Of a stretch of DNA of 64,000 bases, positions 54,920 through 64,000 are shown in pieces. Source of the stretch: Gentiana macrophylla (taxonomy: Eukaryota; Streptophyta; Magnoliopsida; Gentianales; Gentianaceae). The translations under genes and the position numbers were made by a program. A model generated the notes under the pieces. It had not been told where the DNA came from. It was given only the letters and a program-made list of their open reading frames with translations, and made no database searches. The stretch lies in NCBI GenBank assembly GCA_026214975.1, contig CM047805.1, positions 66,069,383-66,133,382 of the forward strand, given 5' to 3'. Numbering within the stretch: position 1 is the stretch's first letter; the number at the start of each line of letters is the position of its first letter.

Positions 54920-56329
54920 CAAAACAAGATAAAGGCTCGGGAAAAATATAGACACTTCCGCATATACCACGCATAGTCAATAAATTAGAAGTTCACCCAC
55001 GTGTGTGTGTGCATAGCCATAGAAAACTTCCACTAAGTCCAAACTTGAATTCAAAGCAAACTAGCTAATACCCCCTTCAAACTAGAGATAAATGATACTC
55101 ATAAGATGTACCCTACAAAACGTGACATATCCCGAAAAAAATGATAGAATACATTTAGGACCTTTTCGACATACTCGAGAGGATAATCCCTACAACATAT
55201 CTCATCGGTTTATTTATACTGGGGATAAGGTATACGATAACTAAGTCTTTTATTCATACCACTTCTTATTGCAAGTTGATTTAACTATTTTCACATTTAA
55301 ACGCACATCGAATGAGCCATTGCCCGTCATATAGAGAATAGGACATTCGGGATATGCCCTACCTTACTCAAATCATAAGGCAGCTTCTTCTGACTGTCGT
55401 GAGCTTTTGGTCATCATAGTGGTATAGGACATTCGAGATATGCCCTACCGCACTCAAATCATCGACCAGCTTCCGACACACCCAATTTCAACTTTTTTTT
55501 TAAACAACTTATTCAAAGCATGTGAGTTACGTTTCACTTATCACATTCAAACCTCAGATATTCACATTATGTCATACTTTGGATCTAAACACAAACTATT
55601 ATAATTCTCACGATACGTATATTAGCACTAAGCACACGACTTATAAGAAAATCAGACATCACTCGTCAAAAAGGGGTATAACTTTATAAATTAGCTCATC
55701 GTTCAATATGGCTCGTGAAATGTATGTCGGTGAAACAACTAACTTACTAAACATACGGTATACAGCATCCATGAATATTAAAACCGAACAAAAATATGCA
55801 TTTGCTCACTCGGGACAAAACAAAAATTTTAAAAAAATTTAGCTCATTTCAGCATAGAAAAATAATATAAGCAAATGATAGATACACATAACCATTCCCC
55901 TCCCCCACACTTAAACGACAACATGTCCTCAGGTTGTGCAGAACTAAAGAAAAGATAAAGTACTTAGCTGATTGTAGTTCGAAGGTGGCAATTCTGAAGG
56001 TGGTCTAAATCCAAATCCGGAAATGCTTGAAGAAATCAGTAGACTATGGACCATCCACCGGGAAACTGATATCATCTAAAAGCTCACAATCGCTATCGAA
56101 AATATCCTGCACACTTAAACAAACATGGCAACATCTCGGGGAACATAGGGGAATAGAATACGTCTCGCAAAAGTAACGATAGAGGATACTACAAAGTAGC
56201 AGGGCTAGGTGCAACAAAATGACAACAGACACATAAACATAATGCTACAAAATGATATGCAAATACACTAATAATGCAAAGAATACTGGGATACACGAAG
56301 AAAATAGAAACACAAAACACTAGCCCAAG
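54920..56329 (-). other. Athila-A2 3' untranslated region
   Basis: A/C-rich, 1.4 kb, no supported ORF. Holds two copies of the motif shared with Athila-B (55338-55376, 55424-55462). Confidence 0.6.
55338..55462 (-). repeat. Duplicated 3' UTR motif of Athila-A2
   Basis: Minus strand: gATTTGAGT..GGTAGGGCATATC.CGAATGTCCTAT, twice (55338-55376 and 55424-55462). Matches the motif pair at 23564-23679 in Athila-B. Confidence 0.65.
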
Positions 56330-56768
56330 CTAATCTTCATAGATGTCGCCCCAATCTACAATCCAGATTAGGCGACGAAGCAAATCGATCGCAGGAGGGA
56401 TGTCATATTCATCTTGCAAGTTCCAATCTTCTCCCGCAACATCTACTCCTTTAAAATTTTCATCACGGAGTACCAGCAACAAATCAGTAAGCATCGGGTC
56501 ATTTAAAATCGTATACGGCCATCCTAACGCACGTTGAAGGTCCTCGATGCTAAACTCTCCACCACCCACGGTGCAGAAGTGCACGATGACAACATAAGTA
56601 ATGGTCCCGACGCGTGATGATATGGTAATCATCGTCAAGGATAAGCGTTCCTCCAGGTCCATCATCTAGAGTTATATGGCGGATTCTATGAATGAATGGG
56701 ATCTCATGCGGGGGAACTCCATAATCCATTTCAAAACAAAGCCGAACTGAAGCAGATTCATACAACAC
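56330..56768 (-). pseudogene. Athila-A2 ORF downstream of integrase, unknown
   Basis: Two overlapping frames (56768-56550 and 56665-56330). The first reads CFEMDYGVPPHEIPFIHRI and GPGGTLILDDDYHIITRRDH; the second GGGEFSIEDLQRALGWPYTI and YDIPPAIDLLRRLIWIVDWG. Acidic, no membrane helix or signal peptide, no recognised family. It occupies the position of the extra 3' ORF of Athila elements, but is short and broken, and lacks the NATMV and DWG.LI landmarks seen in the other extra ORFs. Confidence 0.4.
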
Positions 56769-56915
56769 TCTTATTAGACTTAAAACTAAAACACATAAAC
56801 CAAAGACAAAAGAGTAATTGAAAAAAATGACTAATATATATATATATATATAGATATCTAGGATGCCCCCTAGTGGCGCTGTTGGTTAATGTCGTTAGCT
56901 CGACACTGTTTAAGC
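56769..56915 (-). other. Spacer with TA microsatellite
   Basis: (TA)n at about 56835-56853; otherwise nothing recognised. Confidence 0.5.
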
Positions 56916-58330
56916 TCATCCTGGATCAGGCCATTTAACCTTCCTTCCGGCCAATACTTCGTGTAAGCTCTGATGATTGGTGTGGCCACAAAAACAGCAT
57001 CTAACACATGGGGTTAGGTTCCTTACTGCTTTCCAAACACGTTTAAACTTCCCCATGGTTGACTTCTTCTTCTTCTGATTCTTCTGATGACGTTTCAGCT
57101 GACGCTCCCTCTCATACTCTTCCATATCCCAACTACCTGCTAGAACTTCTTCAGATCGACCACTACCGTCATCCTCTGAAAACAGGTTGGGTGAAAACTC
57201 GTCAAATTCTTCGACTTCTTTAGTACCACACCCGAGGATATCGAGGAAACGAACTATCAAAGGCTTTTCCTTAAGTTCACCAATGTAGTGCTTACACCTT
57301 TGACCATTTACTCGAAACGGTTGGTCACCATAACCTCGTAGTTCTAAAACACCTCCGGGAATAATTTGGAGAATCTCAAAGGGACCGGACCATCGTGTCC
57401 TTAACTTTCCAGAAAGCAGATGTAGCACTGGAATTATCTGAAGAACTTGTTCCCGACTTGAAATTCTCTCTTCTTAATCTTGGCGTCATGGAGGAGTTTC
57501 ATCTTATCTCTTGCTTGATCCTGGCGCTTTCGTAGGCTGGAGTCGGACCGTCCAACTCATGCAATCTATTGCGATCGATGCTTACTACAAGATTGGGAAT
57601 CAAAGTTCGTAAACTTTGTAGCCCAATAAGCTCTATGCTCTAACTCATTGGCGAGATGACATGGCTTACCATAAACCATTTGTTATGGAGATGTACCCAT
57701 AGGAGTCTTATAGGCGGTCCTGTATGCCTATAGTACATCATCCAATTTCAAACTCCAGTCTTTTCTTTGACTGTTGACCGTTTTTTCCAGGATTTTCTTA
57801 ATGCTCTGGTTGCTCCATTCAACCTGACCACTCGTCATAGGATGATATGGTGTGCCAGTCTTATGACGAACACCATACTTTTCAAGCACTTTTTCTAAGG
57901 GTCGGTTGCAAAAGTGCGTTCCTTCATCGCTGATCAAGGCTCGAGGATATCCAAATCTCACGAAAATATTTTTCTTTAAGAACTTCATGACCGTCTTATG
58001 ATCATTGTGAGTCGTGGCCTGAGCCTCCACCCATTTGGACACGTAATCTACGCAGACTAAGATGTATTTGTTACCACAAGATGATGGGAATGGTCCCATA
58101 AAATCGATGCCCCATACATCAAAGACTTCGCATTCTAAGATGGGTGTCAAAGGCATGTCAAAACGCCTTGTCAGAGTACCGGTTCTTTGGCATCTATCAC
58201 ACGCTTTACAGAAAGCTTCTGTATCTTTAAAGATCGTAGGCCAATAGAAACCGGATTGGAAGATCTAAGCAACGGTTTTCCAAGGACCAAAGTGACCTCC
58301 AGTGGGTCCACTTTGTGGCCATCGCTCAAT
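56916..58330 (-). pseudogene. Athila-A2 integrase
   Basis: Zinc-domain end CDRCQR-type remnant near 58190-58260. Core 58156-57728 open over 142 codons with [20 protein letters not shown] (first Asp), [40 protein letters not shown] (second Asp; Glu replaces the usual Gly after it) and [20 protein letters not shown] (Glu present). C-terminus 57428-56916: SGKLRTRWSGPFEILQIIPG, then an acidic linker and a Lys-rich Cys-containing tail. Frame breaks around 57430-57727 separate the two. It may have been active before the indels. Confidence 0.87.
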
Positions 58331-58426
58331 AATATCGCTATTTGCTTTCAGATTCGGAACACATCTTCTAAGCGGACCATCTTTTCTGAGATCTTAAAAG
58401 ATAAGGTTCATCCCACACGAAAGATT

Positions 58427-59806
58427 TCAAATCAGAGAAGAACTTTTTCTTCTCCTGATAGGACAATTCTGGATCGAGATAACGGGAATGAAGGTAATTG
58501 ACAATGGTAGAATACCATGGAACATCTGGGCGTAGCCATCGATAAGCATGATATTTTCCAGAGGAAAGTAAAGATCTATATCGTCAGGGTCATCCTTTTC
58601 CTCACTTAACATTCTCGAAACATGATCCGCCACGACGTTTCACTGGCCTTTTTGTCTTTAATTTGAACATCAAACTCTTGTAGGGTCGGTATTCAACGCG
58701 ATGTGGGCGCGGTTTGGCCTCTTTCTTCGTCATCGATAACGCATAAGCGGCGTGATCGAGTCCACACAATCACTTGAGCTCCTAACAAGTAACTCTACGA
58801 AACTTGTCCATAGCAAAGACTACGGCCAATAATTCTTTTCAGTAGTAGTATAGTTAACTTGAGAGGGATTCAATGTGTGACTGGCGTAATAGATTGGCTG
58901 GAATTTCCCTTTGATTCTTTGTCCTAAAACAGCACCAACTGCATAGTTTGATGCGTCGCACATAAGCTCGAAAGGTAGATTCCAGTCTGGCGATATAAGA
59001 ATTGGAGCAGAGATTAAACGGTTTTTAAGCTCCTCAAACGCCTGCTTGCAGTTTTCATCAAAATCGAACTCAACGTCTTCCTTAAGTAGTGTAGACAGGG
59101 GCTTGGCTATCTTGGAAAAGTCCTGAATGAATCTCCTATAGAAACCGACATGTCCAAGAAAACCTCTGACTTCGCGCACATTCTTAGGATAACTCATCTT
59201 CTCGATAGCTTCCACTTTGACCCTGTCTACCTCAATACCTTTGGCGGAGATCTTGTGGCCAAGAACTATTCCCTCATCAACCATGAAATGGCATTTTTCC
59301 CAATTGAGTACTAAGTTCTTTTCCAGACATCTGGATAAGACCTGGTCAAGATTATCAAGGCAATCATCGAAAGATTGACTAAAGACCAAAAAATAGTCCA
59401 TAAAGATTTCCATACACTTTTCTACTAGCCCGTCAAAGATAGCCAGCATACATCTTTGAAATGTAGCTGGGGCATTGCAGAGACCAATTGGCATTCGCCT
59501 GTAAGCGAATGTACCATAAGGGCAGGTGAAAGTGGTCTTTTCTTGGTCAGCTGGATCAATGGGTATTTGAAAGTATCCTGAATACCCATCCAGGAAGTAG
59601 TAGAATGCGTGTCCCGCCAGACGCTCAAGCATCTGGTCAATGAATGGAAGGGGAAAATGATCTTTCATGGTTACCTCATTGAGCTTTCGATAATCGATGC
59701 AGACTCTGTAACCAGTGACAAGTCTCAATGCTATTTCCTCTCCCTTCTCATTCTTCTCAATTGTAATTCCACCTTTCTTGGGAACTACTCGAGTCGGGAA
59801 ACTCAT
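58427..59806 (-). pseudogene. pol: Athila-A2 reverse transcriptase and RNase H
   Basis: Open over 328 codons (59806-58820): VVPKKGGITIEKNEKGEEIA, VTGYRVCIDYRKLNEVTMKD, HAFYYFLDGYSGYFQIPIDP and YGTFAYRRMPIGLCNAPATF. The catalytic motif reads FMDY instead of FMDD (second Asp to Tyr, codon 59393-59395), which should abolish polymerisation. RNase H begins FELMCDASNYAVGAVLGQRI .. YYASHTLNPSQVNYTTTE and is then frame-shifted to the KADHVSRM-type end (MADHVSRMLSEEKDD) at about 58633. Confidence 0.9.
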
Positions 59807-60482
59807 TCACTATCGTGATGGCATAAATGATTCCCATGTCCGAAGTTTGATGATTTCTTTCTTAACCACCTCTTGCATATGAGGTTGAGCCTCCTCCTGG
59901 GCTGTCTAACACATTTCGCACCCTCATTAGTCTTGATCTTATGCATACAGATGTCGGGAGATATCCTCGATATCTCCTACTTGCCACCCAAAGGCTTTCT
60001 CGTTCTTTTCAAAGGCGTTTATTAACTTCATTTCTTCTAGTCGAGAGACGACAGCGAGATATAATCAATGGAAGCTTGTCACCTTCTCTTAAAAACACAT
60101 ACTTTATATGTTTAGGTAACGGCTTCAAGATTTAGATCTGCAGGGGGTCTTCCAAACTTGATTTAAGATCTCCACTTTTTAACTCAACATCGCTGAGTTT
60201 ACTTAGTGGTCCCACTGCCAAAGCTTCTCCTTCCAGCAACTCATCCTCAAATTCAGCTTCTAACTACTCTAGACTTACCACACCATGATTATTCAAATTA
60301 TCAACCAGTCGCTCATACTCAGTTGCAACAGCCATGACTTGCTTTTCCATTAAATCATCGAAGTCATCAGACGTATCCTCAATGGAAAAACCGGTTGGAG
60401 GACCAGAAGGTATTTGAATGGATTTGGAGACATTATAGCTTACCTTTTGATCACCAACACGGATCGTCACTCGCCCACCATC
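59807..60482 (-). pseudogene. Athila-A2 linker between protease and RT
   Basis: The 60470-60264 stretch reads MTIRVGDQKVSYNVSKSIQI and PSGPPTGFSIEDTSDDFDDL, the same as the Athila-A sequence at 1-150. The rest (59807-60263) is frame-broken pol with NHGVVSLE followed by RT N-terminal remnants. Confidence 0.7.
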
Positions 60483-61259
60483 TCAGTCAATGAGGGCTCT
60501 AGCTGTAGACAAAAAGGGTCTTCCAAGAATCAGGGGGACATTTTCATCTTTTTCAATGTCTAGGACGTACCAGTCAACGGGAAAGGTAAATCTGTCGATT
60601 TGAACTAGTACGTCTTTTAAGATTCCCGCTGCTTTCTTAGAAGATCTATCAGCAAATTGCAAATTCATGGTAGTGGGTTCTAGAAGATCAATTAAACCCA
60701 GCTGTTTACACACATACAATGGCATGAGGCTTATAGACGCACCAGAGTCACACAAAGAGTTAGGGAAGACCAGGCCTCCCATTAACACTGTATGAAACGA
60801 ACTTTCCAGGTCACCTCTCTTGGTTGGTAAGTTTTCATAATTGATCATTGAACAATACTCACCAATCAGCCTCTCCTTGTCTGACAACTTCCTTTTCGAA
60901 GAAACAACATCCTTGATAAATTTTGTATACTTAGGCATTTCAACCAAGACCTCGGATGATGGAAGATTTACCTGAGTATTTTTTAAGAGATTCATCACCT
61001 TTTCATACTTCTTATCTTCACTCAAAGGGATGTTGCTCTTTCTTGGTGGAAATGGAAGCTTTTTCAAGTCACTCTCAGAAAAGACTTTCTTTGAGGATGA
61101 ACTGATAGCTTTGTCTTCCAAATCCTTCCACCTTACTACCTTCTCATTCTTCTTACTCGTCAGGGAATCAGCCTCCTGACTCTCACTTGTTTCTTCATTC
61201 CTCAGGGGTTCAGCCACCTGAGGACTTTCAACTCTTTCACCTCTCAGGGGATCAGCCAC
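60483..61259 (-). CDS. Athila-A2 gag-protease linker and retropepsin
   Basis: Open for 258 codons. N-terminal ADPL-type repeats, LPFPPRKSNIPLSEDKKYEK, EMPKYTKFIKDVVSSKRKLS, then the aspartic protease: FPNSLCDSGASISLMPLYVC with intact Asp-Ser-Gly, QFADRSSKKAAGILKDVLVQ, and PLILGRPFLSTARALID at the C-terminus. In the family it is part of a gag-pol precursor, so 61259 is only the first ATG in the open stretch. Best-preserved Athila protease here; the counterpart in Athila-A has lost the active site. Confidence 0.85.
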   Translation of the reverse strand: MADPLRGERVESPQVAEPLRNEETSESQEADSLTSKKNEKVVRWKDLEDKAISSSSKKVFSESDLKKLPFPPRKSNIPLSEDKKYEKVMNLLKNTQVNLPSSEVLVEMPKYTKFIKDVVSSKRKLSDKERLIGEYCSMINYENLPTKRGDLESSFHTVLMGGLVFPNSLCDSGASISLMPLYVCKQLGLIDLLEPTTMNLQFADRSSKKAAGILKDVLVQIDRFTFPVDWYVLDIEKDENVPLILGRPFLSTARALID

Positions 61260-61267
61260 CTGAGTAT

Positions 61268-63059
61268 TCTCTTGGCGGCTAAGGAGGAGTGTAGGTGCTC
61301 AGCTTCCCCTCCTGCCTTATCACTGGCAGGAGGGGTTAGTGGTTTCCCTGGTGAGGGGGACCACTTAGTTGAGTACCACTTCTTAAATTCATTGTACTAG
61401 CCTCCTCTCTACCGTATGGAATTGATGGTACGAGGTCAGTACATTGTCCATTGTTCAAGTCGGCTAGAGCAACGTGACCGCCCTTTGGATTTTCTCGGTG
61501 GCGGGCGATTGCCCTGGGGTCTTGAAGCTAATCTGCTCGGCCCCATTGCCCAATTTGTCTCTCATGGTTCTTATTTGCACTCATCGGGAGTTGGATACTT
61601 TTATTTTGCTCCTCCAATTTAGCTTCAAGATTGTTAGATTGGGAGGGCCTTGAGAGTTTTGGAAATTTTGAGAATAAATTTGGTTGGGCCGACTTTGGAC
61701 AACAGGATTAGAATTGGCGGGCCAATTCTGATTGAACCTTTGATTAGAGTTGGAAAAATTATTATTTTGGTTCTGAGGAAAACCAAGGTTTCGATTTTGA
61801 TTCTGATTGAAATTAGAATTCGGATTGAAACTTGAAGATTGATTGAACCCTTGGTTTTGGAGATTATTCTGGCCAGAAAATTGATTAAACCTTTGATTGT
61901 TCTAGCCATAGAATGCATTTACTTCAGCATTCTGTCCGTTCATAGGACAGAATCTAGATGTGTTCCCCACATTGTCACAGTTTTGACATGTGACCTGATT
62001 ATACTGTCCATAATCATGAACAGCATTCACTTGATAAGGTGCAGGGGGATTGAATTGACACTAGCCAATCATGTGGCCAGTCTGACAGCAATTTTCACAA
62101 TACAGAAATTGAGAGTTCTGTGGAAAAGGGGGAGTTTGATTGAACGGATTGGAAATTTGAGATGTTGCCATGCCTCGCCTGCAAACATGGCGATCAAACT
62201 TTGAATATTCACTTCCTCAACCTTAGGAGGAGGCGAGGTGCTTGAATTGCTTGATAAGAGGCGTAGTTATATTTGGCAATGTCCTCGAACAAAGTGCCCA
62301 CCCTCATCAGCGTTTTCAAAACGCCCCACCAGATGAACTATTGACCATGCCTTTTGTAAGCTCGGTCAATCCACTAAAGAAAGTGTTGACTTGCCTTTCT
62401 AGTGGCAAGCCATGGTGGGGACACTTTCTAAGCAGAGACTTGAATCTTTTCCAACACTCGAAAAAGGATTCATTCTCTTTCTGGTGGAAAGTGAATATCT
62501 CATTTAAACATTGGGCCGTTTTGGAAGGTGGGAAATATTGACTCAAGAACTCCTTTTCGAGTTCTGCCCAAGTATTTATAGATTCAGCTGGGAGAGAGCT
62601 ATACCACTCCTTAGCTTCTCCCTTCAACGAAAAAGGAAAGAGTTTCAGTTTGATGGCATCCTCACTTACTCCTTGGATGCGTGTGGTGCCGCATATCTCC
62701 AAGAATGTATGCAAGTGAGTGTGCGGATTTTCGGACTGAAACCCGTGGAAAATTGATGCATGATGCATCATCTGAATGAGGCCAGGCTTTAGCTCGAAGG
62801 TATGAGCATTAATGGCCGGTAGGATGATATCCGGGTTGACTGTGACTGCGCCAGGCATGGCGTAGTCTGCCAACGTACGTCTATCATTAGCAGCCATTAT
62901 TACAAAATCTGTAATTTCCTCGGCTAACTGATCATCGAGATCTTGCTCGGCTCTGTCTGCCAGAAACGCAGAACGGAAAATCCGCCTATTTGGCCGGACA
63001 ACGGTTCGCTCGGGGTCAGGGGTGTATAGTAACGGTCCCTTCTGACTCCGAGTTTGCAT
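61268..63059 (-). pseudogene. gag: Athila-A2 gag
   Basis: ATG at 63059 (MQTRSQKGPLLYTPDPERTV). The N-terminal 248 codons are open: TFELKPGLIQMMHHASIFHG, FPFSLKGEAKEWYSSLPAES, FLSQYFPPSKTAQCLNEIFT and FFECWKRFKSLLRKCPHHGL form the retrotransposon gag core. After a frame break at about 62310 come the zinc knuckle (CQNCDNVGNTSRFC at about 61960-62000, where the His position reads Asn) and an Asn/Phe/Gln-rich linker (61650-61900). The start is chosen because MQTRSQ is conserved with 2715 in Athila-A. Confidence 0.88.
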
Positions 63060-63192
63060 AAACCAAAACCAAAAACAAGATGTCCGCACGAATTTCTTAC
63101 AAAGGCTACACTAAACTCTAAAGTAAAAAAAAACGTAAATAAAACAGAAAAAGAGACTATAATACAAAACAGAACAGAGAACAGAAAATATA

Positions 63193-63226
<34 letters not shown>

Positions 63227-63501
63227 TTTATAACACTCGGTCGACCGAGAGATCAGGTTCGGTCGACCGAGAGATCAGGTTCGGTCGACCGAACTAATTA
63301 ATTTTTTTTTTTTAATTTTTTTTTAAAAGATATATATTACCAAGGTGTGAATTATACCACACTCGGGTGTGATCCCTACGTCAAATACGACCCTAGTTTT
63401 GTTTTTTTTTTATTAATTTTTTTATTTAACGTAAACAGCAAACTAATGGCACTAACCTACGAAAAACTAATAACAAAAAAAACTAGACAACCGTACCGAT
63501 T
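63060..63501 (-). other. Athila-A2 5' leader
   Basis: No ORF supported. Contains (TA)n and a T-run (63188-63230), TCGGTCGACCGA three times at 22-bp spacing (63237, 63259, 63281), and T-rich sequence toward the primer sites. Confidence 0.65.
63237..63292. repeat. Palindrome TCGGTCGACCGA, three tandem copies
   Basis: Perfect 12-bp palindromes at 63237-63248, 63259-63270 and 63281-63292, exactly 22 bp apart. The same palindrome occurs twice in the LTR (54370, 54392). Confidence 0.85.
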
Positions 63502-63518
63502 CCCCGGCAACGGCGCCA
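63502..63518 (-). promoter_or_regulatory. Athila-A2 primer binding site, inner copy
   Basis: Plus strand ccccggcaacggcgcca, a perfect match to the tRNA-Asp 3' end. It is inside the duplicated block, 105 bp from the site next to the LTR. Confidence 0.85.
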
Positions 63519-63606
63519 AAAACTTGTTTTTGGTTCCATTGGCGGGAATACTAACCACTATACTACCTTAGAAAAATTAATAATGAACTGGACAACCGTA
63601 CCGATT

Positions 63607-63623
63607 CCCCGGCAACGGCGCCA
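63607..63623 (-). promoter_or_regulatory. Athila-A2 primer binding site, LTR-proximal copy
   Basis: Identical 17 bases, 6 nt from the LTR end at 63630. This is the standard position. Confidence 0.9.
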
Positions 63624-63629
63624 AAAACT

Positions 63630-64000
63630 TGTCTCGGATTTTATCAACGGAAAACAACAAGTAATAAATTATAAATCCGGTTTACCCCAAGTGCGGGGAT
63701 CGTAGTATAGTAGCTACAACCGGAGTCGATCTCAGGGAATCGAGATTGGTCTAGTTCTTAATTTTTCTAAAGGTTGTCACGAAAAACACAAAACAAAACT
63801 AAAACGAATACAATAAACCTGGACAGAGGTTGTCAATCCAAAGCCGGAAATATAGTTGCGGACCTAAACTAACTAAATAAATCTATTCTATAAATAAAAG
63901 AAAATAAACTTCTAAGATAACAACGAAGAACAAGGCACATAGATAATTTCAATTAATTTCAACGAAGAACAAGCATTGATCCACCTATCCCGCAACCCTC
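63630..64000 (-). repeat. Athila-A2 5' LTR, partial
   Basis: Minus-strand LTR end ...GAGACA at 63630, continuing past the window. It matches the 53825-54881 LTR from 63928 on. Confidence 0.85.

Larger units (their letters stand above)
63456..63633 (-). repeat. Direct repeat duplicating the primer site
   Basis: About 63456-63528 and about 63566-63633 are near-identical, each containing gacaaccgtaccgattcc, the primer site and the first LTR bases (acttgt). Spacing 105 bp. Confidence 0.85.
53825..64000 (-). mobile_element. Athila-A2: Athila-type Ty3/gypsy element
   Basis: Same family as Athila-A. Minus-strand order from right: 5' LTR (partly in window), primer site, leader, gag, protease, RT, RNase H, integrase, unknown ORF, untranslated region, hairpin, polypurine tract, truncated 3' LTR. 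Both LTRs share gaacaaggcaca and gcattgatccacctatc blocks. The 3' LTR lacks about 298 bp at its inner end compared with the 5' LTR. Confidence 0.9.

Noticed and set aside
63502..63623. tRNA-Asp genes suggested by the ccccggcaacggcgcca matches
   Set aside because: Only the 3' 17 bases match and no cloverleaf is present; they are retrotransposon primer sites.

Overview
This window is plant nuclear DNA, most likely from dicot heterochromatin. Nearly every stretch can be assigned to plant LTR retrotransposons: Ty3/gypsy Athila, Tat and chromovirus types, and Ty1/copia Angela and another copia type. No host gene, tRNA, rRNA or CRISPR was recognised. Most coding regions are broken by stops and single-base indels. 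Element names used here (Athila-A, Athila-B, Athila-A2, Tat-1, Tat-2, element X) are local labels.

Layout. (1) 1-4854, minus strand: 5' half of Athila-A (complete 5' LTR, tRNA-Asp primer site, gag, start of protease). (2) 4855-10043 and 26548-27676: Tat-1, pol on minus, with three plus-strand additional ORFs (aORFs) antisense to pol. (3) 10044-26547, plus strand: Athila-B, a complete 16.5-kb element with about 2.18-kb LTRs and CCCTT target duplication, inserted beside the Tat-1 pol stop codon. It carries gag-pol and two extra ORFs. (4) 27677-29045 and 38646 to about 41375, plus strand: element X, an Athila-like non-autonomous unit with a primer site, a stand-alone protease ORF, an extra ORF and a polypurine tract, but no RT or integrase. 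(5) 29046-38645, plus strand: a 9.6-kb Angela copia element inside X. (6) about 41376-42870, minus strand: chromovirus integrase end plus probable LTR. (7) 42871-43200 and 48202-53824, plus strand: Tat-2 RT, RNases H and integrase, then a minisatellite and a spliced antisense aORF. (8) 43201-48201: a complete 5.0-kb copia element with TCACA duplication inside the Tat-2 RT. (9) 53825-64000, minus strand: Athila-A2, same family as Athila-A, with truncated 3' LTR, full internal region and the start of the 5' LTR.

The most interesting pattern is regulatory. Both Tat elements carry an antisense, intron-containing gene with matching exon layout. Tat-1, Athila-B and X carry related ORFs of the plant-transposon-protein type, several preceded by their own TATA box. 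Four Athila-type elements each carry a different short, often palindromic GC-rich word repeated in their control regions. In Athila-B the same double palindrome lies in the LTR promoter and upstream of both internal ORFs. This is compatible with element-encoded proteins that recognise their own element, an idea stated here as a hypothesis only.
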